A stretch of DNA of 23,131 nt, taken from contig JADGIF010000076.1 of the NCBI GenBank assembly GCA_018985225.1, forward strand, positions 1-23,131, read 5' to 3'. Under the pieces are notes generated by a model, which did not search any database, had not been told where the DNA came from, and saw only the letters and a program-made list of their open reading frames with translations. This document shows positions 1-8,275 of the stretch, one piece after another (position 1 is the first letter of the stretch; the number at the start of each line of letters is the position of its first letter). Both the position numbers and the translations under genes were made by a program. This stretch comes from Amoeboradix gromovi (lineage: Eukaryota > Sanchytriomycota > Sanchytriomycetes > Sanchytriales > Sanchytriaceae).

Positions 1-113
1 ATGAAAGAAAATTGGTATAATAGAAGAAGATCTTTTATTAATGATAGCATTTCCTCCGTATGGTGCACCTCCTTTAAAAACGAGTTAGTCTAGTTTTTAT
101 ATTTGGTGTCCCA
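1..113 (-). repeat. Dispersed repeat, left-end type, running off the window start
   Basis: This is an inverted copy of 18893-19001: by eye about 5 substitutions plus one 3-nt indel in 113 bp. The repeat terminus is at about 110-113 (GTCCCA on this strand) and the body runs leftward out of the window. The terminal block, on the other strand, reads GACACCAAATATAAAAACTA and is shared with the other repeat ends near 18895, 19380 and 22990. A frame from position 1 to the TAG at 91-93 is open in both copies, and the 3-nt indel keeps that frame, which hints at the C-terminus of an element-encoded protein. The element class is not recognised. Confidence 0.8.
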
Positions 114-558
114 TGTTAAAATGGTACCTACAAAGGTTCCTTACAATAAATTAATGTGCTATATCTTACAAATTGGAAAATTACACATTCAACTTAAGCG
201 CAAACCTGAGACAGCTGTATCCTAAAAGCGTGAGCATTTTGAAAGAAAATTCCAGTTCAAATTGCGTTCCAATAAATGGGGCATACTCTACAAATTATTA
301 AAAAATATTAGACTTAAGCTGGCAGTTCTTTATATTTATAAGAGAGTAAGAGGTATAAGGTAGTACTTTAATAGCCTAAAAACTAAAATAGCGGCATGTC
401 ATTGGAGAAAAAACGATGATTAAACGGTATCTCTTCAAGTTATCTACAGTTAAACAAATGTGAACTCTGATTATTTCAGATCTTCTCTTTTAACTCGGGC
501 GCTTTTACAATCTTTTATAAATTGTTGAGTGTCCCATCTCCTTATTACAATCTTTTCA
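114..558. other. Non-coding leader/spacer
   Basis: I see no convincing gene, RNA or motif in this 445-bp stretch between the repeat end and the ankyrin gene. It presumably holds that gene's promoter. The reading frame of the ankyrin gene stays open upstream to 529, but without an ATG. Confidence 0.5.
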
Positions 559-2628
559 ATGTCACACGAACATGAAGTTCATGAAATCGAAGAAAATTTC
601 ATCCTTGATCAGTTGAGTAAAAAGACAATGCTATCAGCGAACCCTCAAATGGTTCACAAACTGGCTCAATTATATGGTAAAAAAATGATTAATAATATGG
701 CAAAAAAGAAGTCAAATGACGTAGAACACGATATGGATTTAATGACTTTCTTTTCTACGCTGATGGAACTCACAATCAAAAAAGATGACCCACCTGAAGA
801 AGATGAATGTAGTGATTGTGAGAGTGTTAGTGAAGTTAGTGACACCGGATATGATAGAACTCGATATTTTAGTGTATCTGACCATACCTCCATTGCTCAC
901 TTACTAGTCAGTGAAGAGCTAAGGTTAAAACAAAATTTAATGCGCGAAAGAGAAGAATCGAAGATGCAACGCCAGGTTCAAAAGGATAAACAAAAGCAAA
1001 AGAGAGAAATAGAAGAAAATGAAAAGCTTAGATTAAAAGAGCTGGAGCAGCTGGAACATCAGCGAAAAGAATTGGAGTTTGCACGGAAAAAAATCGAACA
1101 GGAGGAATTTGAGCGTCGTAAGTTACAGGCTCGTTCTAAAATGGAAAGGAACTGCCGCAAATGGCTGTATCATTATGCTGATTCTGCTAAACCTAGGTTC
1201 ATTGATCTTATTAGACTGTCGGAAGAGTTTGATGAGATCCCAGTTTGTAAGTTGTACGAACTGGAATATAAATTTGACCCGAAGCGGGAATTTCAGGTGG
1301 AACACTTTGAGCTAGTTGACTCCGTTGCTGCTCATGCCTTTGACTTAAATAAATATGAAAGTGATGATGGTATTCAGTCTACCCCACTTCATTCTGCCAT
1401 TCGCGGTGCGTTGCGAAACAATGATTGGACAATTGTCAAGTTTCTATTCGAAAAAGACATTGATTATAGCATTCCTGACTCTGATGGCATGATTCCATTA
1501 CACTTGGGTATTCATCTAGATTCTCCTGAATTCATACTTTCTAAATTAATAGAGCACTCTGGTCCTTTGATTGATGAGAAAGACCCGAAATCTGGTTCAA
1601 CAGCTCTTCATATTGCATCTGCGAAAGGGAATGCTCGTTGTGTTAGAATGCTACTGCAAAACAAGGCCAGATTCAACCTACTAAATAACAGTGGAAAAAC
1701 GGCAGAGGAGTGTGCTAAAGCGTGCTATACACCAAATAACGACAAGACGGACTGGAATAAAATTACCAGTTTGCCAGGTAAGTGCGGATCAGTAAGTTCT
1801 TATTCAGCATGTTGTCATATGCTGCAGAGTAGTAGGGAGCAGGCAGAGTTAGAAAGGTTGGAGCAAATTAAACAGCGGGATGCTCTTAGATTGGAAGAAC
1901 TAGAGAAGTTGAAAATTCAGGAGCAAAAAGACGAAGAGGCTCGTAAGAAGGCTGCAAATAAGGTTAAGATGGGAGATGGATTTAGCCTAACACCTCACTA
2001 TTTAGAATCACCACCGTCTAAAAAGAAAAAGAATAAAAAAAAGAATAAGAAAAAGGACTCCACCACTACAGCTGTTAACAATGATGTTCAATCAGTTCAG
2101 TCTAGTGACAGATCTAGGTCTACTTCAAATGACAGCTTATTTCATACACCCAGCAAAACTGCCGTGAAGATGCAATTGAAGAACGAAATTGCGCCCCCTC
2201 CAGGATTTAGTGGAATCAGTGCAAGCGATTTAGAAAAGGAGCTATTAATGCAATCTAAGCCGGCACCGGCGATTGACCCAATTGAACATTTCTTAACTCG
2301 ACAAACTACACCACGAAGTAATAACCAATTTGTAAAAAACAATCTGAAGAGCATCAGAGGAACTCCTAAGCCAGTTAGAGATGGAGCACAAGCACCACCT
2401 GCACCACCTGGTTTTGAGGTTCAAGTTAGCGATGTGCAAGTTCTAAAACCTGTAGGATCTATTTTAAAAACCTTGCAAGTAGATAAAAATGAAAGAGAAG
2501 TATTCAAGCAAACGCGTAAAAAAGACTCTGGCTTTAGCTTGTTTAGCGATACAAAACCTCTGTTTACATCTAGCGCATTGTGGGGACCTACCAGAACAGA
2601 TCAGTCAGATTGGTTTTCAAATAAATAA
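559..2628 (+). CDS. Ankyrin-repeat, coiled-coil protein with PPGF motifs
   Basis: This encodes 689 aa from the first in-frame ATG at 559; the frame is open 30 nt further up but only through a GTG. In order: an acidic N-terminal region; a highly charged K/E/R/Q coiled coil at about 130-200; ankyrin-type repeats at about 275-385 (TPLHSAI, IPLHLGI and STALHIASAKGNARCVRMLL); a second coiled coil at about 425-465; a lysine-rich stretch at about 488-499; and a low-complexity tail with two proline motifs, PPPGF at 546-550 and APPAPPGF near 612-619. PPG followed by a hydrophobic residue is the known ligand of SMY2-type GYF domains, so an adaptor role in an mRNA or translation complex is an inference. 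I do not recognise a specific orthologue. The stop codon overlaps an AATAAA (AAT AAA TAA). No introns are needed. Confidence 0.85.
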   Translation: MSHEHEVHEIEENFILDQLSKKTMLSANPQMVHKLAQLYGKKMINNMAKKKSNDVEHDMDLMTFFSTLMELTIKKDDPPEEDECSDCESVSEVSDTGYDRTRYFSVSDHTSIAHLLVSEELRLKQNLMREREESKMQRQVQKDKQKQKREIEENEKLRLKELEQLEHQRKELEFARKKIEQEEFERRKLQARSKMERNCRKWLYHYADSAKPRFIDLIRLSEEFDEIPVCKLYELEYKFDPKREFQVEHFELVDSVAAHAFDLNKYESDDGIQSTPLHSAIRGALRNNDWTIVKFLFEKDIDYSIPDSDGMIPLHLGIHLDSPEFILSKLIEHSGPLIDEKDPKSGSTALHIASAKGNARCVRMLLQNKARFNLLNNSGKTAEECAKACYTPNNDKTDWNKITSLPGKCGSVSSYSACCHMLQSSREQAELERLEQIKQRDALRLEELEKLKIQEQKDEEARKKAANKVKMGDGFSLTPHYLESPPSKKKKNKKKNKKKDSTTTAVNNDVQSVQSSDRSRSTSNDSLFHTPSKTAVKMQLKNEIAPPPGFSGISASDLEKELLMQSKPAPAIDPIEHFLTRQTTPRSNNQFVKNNLKSIRGTPKPVRDGAQAPPAPPGFEVQVSDVQVLKPVGSILKTLQVDKNEREVFKQTRKKDSGFSLFSDTKPLFTSSALWGPTRTDQSDWFSNK

Positions 2629-2805
2629 TTAAATTAAAAACTACTTCGTATCAAATGCGAGATAAGAGGTGCAAATCCTAGACCCAGTATTTGAATCAAT
2701 TAGCCACATAAGCTTATGAATAGTAAATTTGATATATATTGCTTACTATTGAAGTAGAATGCTCCTGTGATACGTAATTAAGAAATACCTCTTGTCCATA
2801 AGATA

Positions 2806-3340
2806 ATGAAATTTGTTAGATCCGCTATGTTATTGCAAACTTGTACAAAAGTTCAATACAACTTTAGCTGTCATGTTACGTTTTATGAAAAAAGTAGCCA
2901 TCATGCCATAGCACTAAACATGAGGCTTCCAAGAAAAATAGACTAAGAGCGCGCATACACAAATCTTACAAGACCATTTCGACAACGCTAAAGTAGTAAC
3001 CACCCTGATCAAACTCCAAAAAGGTTTAAACAGAATTGATTATAGTACTCCTGCTTTATCATCGGCTATTATAGCGACCAAACTATCCTTTAACTCTAAG
3101 TCTTACTTAAAAGGAACTTTTATACTACTTATTTCAAAACAATGGCAAGTATAGCAGCAGCACTCAAAGATTTTGAATGGGTTCAGGGTTATGCCACTTT
3201 ACCCGCTGCGGTGCAATTAAGCATCGAGATCTGATTGTTTTTTACTACAATCTGTAATACATTAAATGAGAGCTAAAAACGGTGAACTGATAATTTGGCA
3301 GGAAAGAAATGACAGGACACCTACTTTGCATAATTGCAGT
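2806..3340 (+). pseudogene. Possible decayed gene (weak likeness to COP9 subunit 3)
   Basis: The 805-bp gap before GET3 contains several protein-like open stretches in different frames: 2806-2946 (ATG to stop, 46 codons); 2942-3154 (open, no ATG, including the segments TTLIKLQKGLN and FNSKSYLKGTFILL); 3142-3231 (ATG, AALKDFEWVQGY... to TGA); and a short piece with KNGELIIWQERN near 3270. Compared from memory, these pieces fall in the same order as segments of CSN3 (a KLQ helix, an AKCYKAG-like turn, LKNFERALYFYEQ, and a GEL helix), but the likeness is weak and I cannot test it. Frame changes and missing starts suggest a fossil. An unrecognised multi-exon gene is the alternative, but I found no convincing 19-nt intron here. 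Confidence 0.3.
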
Positions 3341-3433
3341 TGGTAAAACATGGGCAACTCTGTAAAAGTCAGAACTAAATGACTTTACAGAATTTCTTTT
3401 AAAATGCAAATTAATTTTTTTGACTTACCCCAT

Positions 3434-4479
3434 ATGGATCCAACATTGAGAACTTTAATTGAATCTGATTATAAATGGATATTCTGTGGAGGAAAAGGGT
3501 AGTTTATGTTAATGTAGTGGGGTTGGAAAAACAACTACTTCTTGCTCATTGAGTGTAACTTTGGCGTTATCAGGAAAGAAGGTCTTACTGATTTCCACAG
3601 ATCCGGCACACAACTTGAGCGATGCATTCAATCAAAAGTTTGGACAAAACCCTTTGCCTGTAACTGGATTTGACAAGTTGGAGCCCATCGAAGGGCTAAA
3701 TAAGGACGGGAAAGTAGGCGGACTTAGCTGTATGGAGATAGATCCACAGTCTACTATGAACGACATGATAAAGGAGGAAGGTGCTAGCATGCTGAATGAC
3801 TTTGGCATGAACATTCCCGGGGTAGATGAGGCCATGGCATTTGCTGAAATTATGAAATTGGTTAAAGGAATGTCTTATGACTGCGTAGTATTCGGTATTA
3901 ATTGCTAATTTAGATACGGCTCCTACTGGACACACTCTTAGATTTTTGTCCTTTCCTAGCGTCATGGACAAGGCTTTAGACAAGATTCGCGAATTGGGTG
4001 GTAAGTTTGGCGCAATTATGCAGCAGATGTCATCAATGATGGGATCCACTACCTCTCAAGAACAGATGTTTTCTAAAATGGCAGAAACACAAACTACGAT
4101 CAAGCAAGTACAAGCTGAATTCACTAATCCTGAGAAATGTACTTTTGTTTGTATTTGCATTGCCGAATTTCTGTCTCTGTACGAGACTGAAAGAATGATT
4201 CAAGAATTAATGGGATACGATATCGATACTCACAACATTATAGTTAACCAGCTAATTTTTGATTCTCCAGACGTTAAAAATGTTAAACTTTTAAAAGTTC
4301 GTAGACAGATGCAGCAAAAGTATTTGTCTCAAATTCATGAATTGTATGAGGATTTCCATGTTGTTGAAATGCCGTTACTAACTAAAGAGGTGCGTGGACT
4401 AGAGCGTATTAAGTTGTTCGGATCGTGGCTGTTGCGCGGGTACCAAATCGAGGAAGATATGGATTCTGATTTCGAATAA
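3434..4479 (+). CDS. GET3: Get3/TRC40 ATPase for tail-anchored protein insertion
   Basis: The exons are 3434-3498, 3518-3894 and 3914-4479, giving 335 aa (yeast and human proteins are about 350). Get3 is the cytosolic ATPase that carries tail-anchored proteins to the ER receptor. Seen after splicing: P-loop GGKGGVGKT at 19-27, DPAHN at 50-54, switch [10 protein letters not shown] at 148-155, a Met-rich client-binding region at about 183-206 (MQQMSSMM), [22 protein letters not shown] at 225-246 and the VNQL nucleotide-base segment at 258-261. Both 19-nt introns cut invariant motifs (P-loop and switch II), so splicing is essential. Odd: the zinc-binding CxxC of eukaryotic Get3 is replaced by VKLL at 271-274. 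The start ATG gives a short N-terminus like that of yeast. The stop overlaps AATAAA, and the convergent SEL1L gene ends 27 nt away. Confidence 0.95.
3499..3517 (+). other. 19-nt spliceosomal intron (GET3 intron 1)
   Basis: The sequence is GTAGTTTATGTTAATGTAG. It contains an in-frame stop, and its removal joins GGA AAA GG to T GGG GTT, restoring GGKGGVGKT. The insertion point is phase 2. TTAAT followed by GTAG gives a branch-like A only a few nucleotides from the 3' splice site. Confidence 0.9.
3895..3913 (+). other. 19-nt spliceosomal intron (GET3 intron 2)
   Basis: The sequence is GTATTAATTGCTAATTTAG. Its removal joins TTC G to AT ACG GCT CCT, restoring the switch II motif FDTAPTGHT. The insertion point is phase 1. 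It has a clear CTAAT branch-like site followed by TTAG. Confidence 0.92.
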
Positions 4480-4506
4480 ACTTTAAAAGTATTTAATTTA
4501 TTAGCT
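4480..4506. terminator. Convergent 3'-end region, GET3/SEL1L
   Basis: Only 27 nt separate the two stop codons. AATAAA lies on the plus strand overlapping the GET3 stop (GAATAAAC), and AATAAA lies on the minus strand just after the SEL1L stop. The two transcripts must overlap if cleavage occurs at a normal distance from these signals. Confidence 0.55.
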
Positions 4507-6777
4507 TCATTCTGAGTCCCTGTCCCTTAGAGTAGAGTCTTCATCTTCCTTCCTGTGTTCAACAGTTGGTTCCTGTTTCAGTGGCACATTTTCCTGTGCC
4601 GTGGGCTCATCTATGGGCTGAGTCACTTGTTGATTTATTCTATCACGTTGCTGTTGTCTCATTTGCTCTAATAATGCGTTCAATCTAGGATTTGGTTGAT
4701 TTGTTACAGCTGGTATTTGAACAGGCCTCTGTCTTTCATTTCTTCGTCTTAAATAGAACAAATATCCGCTAACTATGATCAATGCAAAGAAAACCAAGTT
4801 ATCCATTCCAGATGAGGCAGATGACTCGAAGAATAAGTGCTCAAGCATTGAAAAGTAATCATTTCCGTTTCTCTTCCAAGTCGGAGTTCTCATATCGTCT
4901 ATTTCCCAGTCAATATCCGTAGCCATTGGAGTAGCTTGCTCAGCAATAATTGGCTCACTTTTAGAACCCCTTGATTCTGAGTCACTTGATGAATAGAAAT
5001 AATCCTTGAATTCACTCCAACTCCATCTTAATCTTAGTTTAAGGTTGCTTAAGCTAACAACTAACCATGTATCCTTGTTGTATTCATACGCTAGATCATA
5101 AAACCGCATGGCCATGTTATAATCAACCTGAACAACTCCAATGCCATTCTCATACATGTATCCCAGGTTCCACGCAGCATATGAGCTTCTGTCGTCTGAT
5201 GCCGCCTTGTAGTACTCGAATGCCTGCTTTTTGTCCTCTTCAACTCCAAATCCAATATAATGGTAATCACCAGCCTTAATCCTGGCATCTATGTTACCTT
5301 GATTAGATGCCCTATGAAACTGAGTAAGCGCCAGTTTCCTTAGCTCAATTGGTAATGAAATGCTAGAGTTAGAAGTAACTATTTTGTTGTCAATTAGATA
5401 AGCTAAATTAACTTGAGCTAGTTCTATGCCCATTTCCGACGCAAACAGGTAATTAATCAACGAATTTTCAACATCGTTGTTGGCTAGTGACTCATAAGCA
5501 TGCACTGTATATGGATAAAACCACTCATAACCAGTTTCTGCTACCTTTTTGAATAAACTTACAGCTTGCTTGCAGTCCGAAGTAACACCCAGTCCATTTT
5601 CAAGCATATCTCCGAGTAAATACGACGCTTGAACGTTGCCTAGATGGGACGCTATATTTAAGTAGTTGCTACTTGCAATATAGTCCTTGTTATCTTTGTA
5701 ATACTTACCCAGTCTAGTTAAACCGTATGCATCCTGTCTCTCTGCAGCCTTTGTGTACATTGTTATTGCCTTCTTCATGTTTACAGCAGTATGTAACCCA
5801 AACTCATACATGTAGCCCAAACCTGAGTATGCCATTCCGTCACCAATATCAGCACTTTTTTTGAACCATTCATATGCCTGGGCATTGTTCTTTGTGACAT
5901 ATTCGCCTCTCAAATACATTCTGCCCACCATTGATGCAGACTTACCACCAAATAGCTTGTCTTTTGTACGAGAGGATATGTCATCATCCTCATCTTGCGG
6001 CTTGTCGACTGCATCGGCTGCCTTTTTAAAGTACATAAATGCTATTTGATAGCTCTGCTTAAAGTTTTGCAATCCCTGATAAAAAACTTGACCCAAAAGA
6101 TATTGACTACTTATGTCGCCGGATTCTGCCAGCATCTTTGAATAATCTATAATATCCTCTTCCGATATACCGCTACTTTCATCCCCAAAAATACGATCAC
6201 TTGGGGTTGAATGACTAATATGACCATATAAACCACCGTCTGCTGCTTCTAAATGGACAGGAAGAGGAGGTAATAAAGTGCCCAAAGGAGGACCATTAGT
6301 GCGATGCTTAACAACAATTTTAGCAGCCGCCTTGTAGTACTGCAATGACTTAGAACACGATTCTTTAAAACCTATCCCTTTCTTGTATCGATAGCCCATA
6401 GCCATTAGTGACGGTAGATGTCTGTCTCTAGAAGCTAGCGCCAGATGAATTAGGGATTGCTGAACTGAGTTTTCTGGTTGCGATATATTTGCTGATAAAA
6501 ACACACCTTTTACGAAATGGCCATAAGGATGACCGTCTTGAGCTAACAGCTCTGCGTACTCGAGAGATTTTTTATAATCGTGTACCTTGAATAGGTAATG
6601 ATCAAGTATGGTTTCTAAACTTTTGACGTGTTTGAAGCTGCCGTAGATATGTTGTAAATCCGAAATAGCTTTGTCAGGATCTTTAGATAATAGGTCTTTA
6701 GACTTTTCATATTCCAGTTCGGCCTGATTTTCAAGAGCTATCAAGCCGGTTGCAAATATAAGACAAACGAGCAACAT
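4507..6777 (-). CDS. SEL1L/Hrd3-like ERAD adaptor with Sel1 repeats
   Basis: This encodes 756 aa from an ATG that begins a hydrophobic signal peptide (MLLVCLIFATGLIAL). Most of the protein is Sel1-like repeats (helical pairs with A.Y.LG..Y..G.G....A..Y...A), for example QASYLLGDMLENGLGVTSDC, AYSGLGYMYEFGLH and AAWNLGYMYENGIGV. Near the C-terminus is one membrane segment (LVFFALIIVSGYLFYL, about 660-676), followed by RRR and a Q/E-rich tail of about 80 residues. This is the SEL1L/Hrd3 layout: a lumenal repeat domain, one TM, and partnership with the Hrd1 ubiquitin ligase in ER-associated degradation. The family assignment is strong; the Hrd3 role is inferred from architecture. Its ATG is 39 nt after the PMM stop, in a tight co-directional pair. 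Confidence 0.85.
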   Translation of the reverse strand: MLLVCLIFATGLIALENQAELEYEKSKDLLSKDPDKAISDLQHIYGSFKHVKSLETILDHYLFKVHDYKKSLEYAELLAQDGHPYGHFVKGVFLSANISQPENSVQQSLIHLALASRDRHLPSLMAMGYRYKKGIGFKESCSKSLQYYKAAAKIVVKHRTNGPPLGTLLPPLPVHLEAADGGLYGHISHSTPSDRIFGDESSGISEEDIIDYSKMLAESGDISSQYLLGQVFYQGLQNFKQSYQIAFMYFKKAADAVDKPQDEDDDISSRTKDKLFGGKSASMVGRMYLRGEYVTKNNAQAYEWFKKSADIGDGMAYSGLGYMYEFGLHTAVNMKKAITMYTKAAERQDAYGLTRLGKYYKDNKDYIASSNYLNIASHLGNVQASYLLGDMLENGLGVTSDCKQAVSLFKKVAETGYEWFYPYTVHAYESLANNDVENSLINYLFASEMGIELAQVNLAYLIDNKIVTSNSSISLPIELRKLALTQFHRASNQGNIDARIKAGDYHYIGFGVEEDKKQAFEYYKAASDDRSSYAAWNLGYMYENGIGVVQVDYNMAMRFYDLAYEYNKDTWLVVSLSNLKLRLRWSWSEFKDYFYSSSDSESRGSKSEPIIAEQATPMATDIDWEIDDMRTPTWKRNGNDYFSMLEHLFFESSASSGMDNLVFFALIIVSGYLFYLRRRNERQRPVQIPAVTNQPNPRLNALLEQMRQQQRDRINQQVTQPIDEPTAQENVPLKQEPTVEHRKEDEDSTLRDRDSE

Positions 6778-6816
6778 TTTTATGTTTCAAAATTATTAAA
6801 CGCACTTTATTAAAAA

Positions 6817-7579
6817 CTATAATTCAAACAATTCTTTCAAATATTTCATTGTTACATCAGGTGAAGTCACAGAATAGCCTTTGACTCTACTATCTGTAAA
6901 GATTTCATAGTCATTACCACCTATCTGGGTTTTATCTCCAAAAAAGTAAATACGCTTGAATCCTTCATTTTCAACATGGCGTAAGCAATAAGTCTTGTCC
7001 CATCTGAGTTAGAATTAAAAGATACCCAATCGGAAATACATCAAATGAAATTTGGCCACCAATACTATAAGTCAATCCATAATCTGAGAATTTCTCTTTC
7101 AACTTGTTCACAAACGTTTGACGAATCTTGTGAACATCGTCATACTTTTGAAATTCAAGTCTTTCCGGATAGGAGCAATTTCTGCCAATTGGACTAACAT
7201 TAATCATCCCGTTTCTAAATTCGATAAAAGTCCCTCTCTTCTGCGGAATGTCCAAGTTAGCTATATAGTTTAAAATGAAATTGGCGAGCTTTTGGTATCT
7301 TTCTTCACCGATGTAATTTATAAATGATTGAGAAGCCAACTGCTTTCCGTTTTTGTACGCTGTTAATCCGTTTTCGGCAAAGCAATAATCAAATCTGTCC
7401 AATACATCTTCGCCTATCTGTTCAATCTGTTTTGGTAAATCTGAACCACCTACAAATCCAACTGTGGCTTTGGTTCGTAATCTTTCTAAAAGTTCAAGGA
7501 TTTCTGGAGATGCAGATTTTCTAGCTGGAGTCAATGTACCATCAACATCAAATAATACCAAATCGTCATGTCTAGCCAT
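6817..7579 (-). CDS. Phosphomannomutase
   Basis: The exons are 7579-7026 and 7003-6817 on the minus strand, giving 246 aa, the usual length for eukaryotic PMM. It converts mannose-6-phosphate to mannose-1-phosphate for GDP-mannose, dolichol-linked glycans and GPI anchors, in the cytosol. Seen: the HAD nucleophile motif DVDGT at 11-15, FVGGSD, FAENGL, the substrate-binding stretch [26 protein letters not shown] and, after the intron, [26 protein letters not shown] and GYSV. The start at 7579 ([15 protein letters not shown]) matches family N-termini. The frame is open further upstream without support. Without splicing the frame ends early at 6971. The residue before GWDK is Ile where Asp or Glu is usual. 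Confidence 0.95.
7004..7025 (-). other. 22-nt spliceosomal intron (PMM)
   Basis: On the minus strand it begins GTATCTTTTAATT and ends CTAACTCAG. Removing it joins ATT GG to A TGG GAC, giving FPIGWDK as in the family, and recovers the C-terminal 61 residues. It is the only intron here longer than 19 nt and has CTAAC and CAG in place of CTAAT and TAG. Confidence 0.9.
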
Positions 7580-8275
7580 TTTAAAATCAGGTGTTTTGTA
7601 AATTATTTTAACGCTAAAAAATTTAATCAAGTAGAAAATTTGATATAACACTGGACTCTTGCTGCGAAAATTAATTATTCTAGTTTTTACACAGCCAAAC
7701 AGTTAGATGAAATATTGTTCACTTCATTGAAAGATGGATTTTCTAGAAAATTGAGAATTTCCAAAAAGAAATTAATTCCCCACTACTGTGATAGCTCACG
7801 CTTTCACTTACCTGAGGCGGATTGAATAGGGATACAGCTATTCCCGATAAATGATTTATTCAACAAAACTCATCATCTGTCATTTCTTATCTGCAAGTCA
7901 GGTCTTTTATAAATTGCTAGAAAACATTCAGTCTCTTGAAGCTCTGATTCATTATTTTTAAAGTCTTGGAGCTCGGTTTATAGTGACTGTTCAGGCGTCA
8001 TAATAGTACGTTAAGAAGATGTTAATACCTTGATGCAATATTAAATAGATGAGAATTTAACTGTTTACTGAAAATATTGCCAAATTTTGCACAAACTCAG
8101 CTTAGCTATCACTTTCATTATCTTTATCAAGGATGAATTGATAACATAAAGCTGTAGGATCTAACTAATTGTTGCAAGTACCAGGTCTAGTTTTATATTT
8201 GATGTCTAATTGGCCAAGCATTAGATATCTATAAAAATGTTTTGCATATCCCGTTGTTTCTAGTTGTGTTGAAAT
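7580..8275. other. Divergent spacer with coding-like relics
   Basis: This 696-bp gap between PMM and AsnRS must hold both promoters. On the plus strand it has an ATG-less open frame at about 7645-7827 (containing [19 protein letters not shown]) and a short ATG frame at about 7850-7960 (ending KLLENIQSLEALIHYF). The composition is protein-like, but the pieces are in different frames and lack flanking exons. I cannot name a family; they may be fossils or chance. Confidence 0.3.
8144..8208 (+). repeat. Decayed copy of the repeat right end
   Basis: TCTAGTTTTATATTTGATGTC at 8186-8206 resembles the repeat terminus at 19361-19387 with one deleted T. Upstream, ATAAAGCTG and a TTGTT.C stretch align with the same body segment at about 19320-19355. 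This suggests an old, diverged right end 70 bp before AsnRS. Confidence 0.4.

Noticed and set aside
205-240. Shared short words (AGCTGTATCC, AAAGCGTGAGC) with the reverse strand at about 7796-7845
   Set aside because: Two 10-11-mers in different spacing with no similarity between them; probably chance.
529-558. Upstream GTG start for the ankyrin protein
   Set aside because: A eukaryotic gene should start at the ATG at 559. The ten extra residues have no family support.
2660-2690. tRNA-like B box (GGTGCAAATCC)
   Set aside because: The T stem does not pair beyond 3 bp, and no A box, anticodon arm or acceptor stem could be found around it.
5067-5279. Antisense ORFs of 60-90 codons within SEL1L and other genes
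   Set aside because: They mirror the codon pattern of the true gene on the other strand and show no family motifs.
7632-7662. Second repeat end (TTTGATATAACACTGGACTC) pairing with 8208 to make a complete element
   Set aside because: Only loosely similar to the terminal repeat and not followed by recognisable element body.
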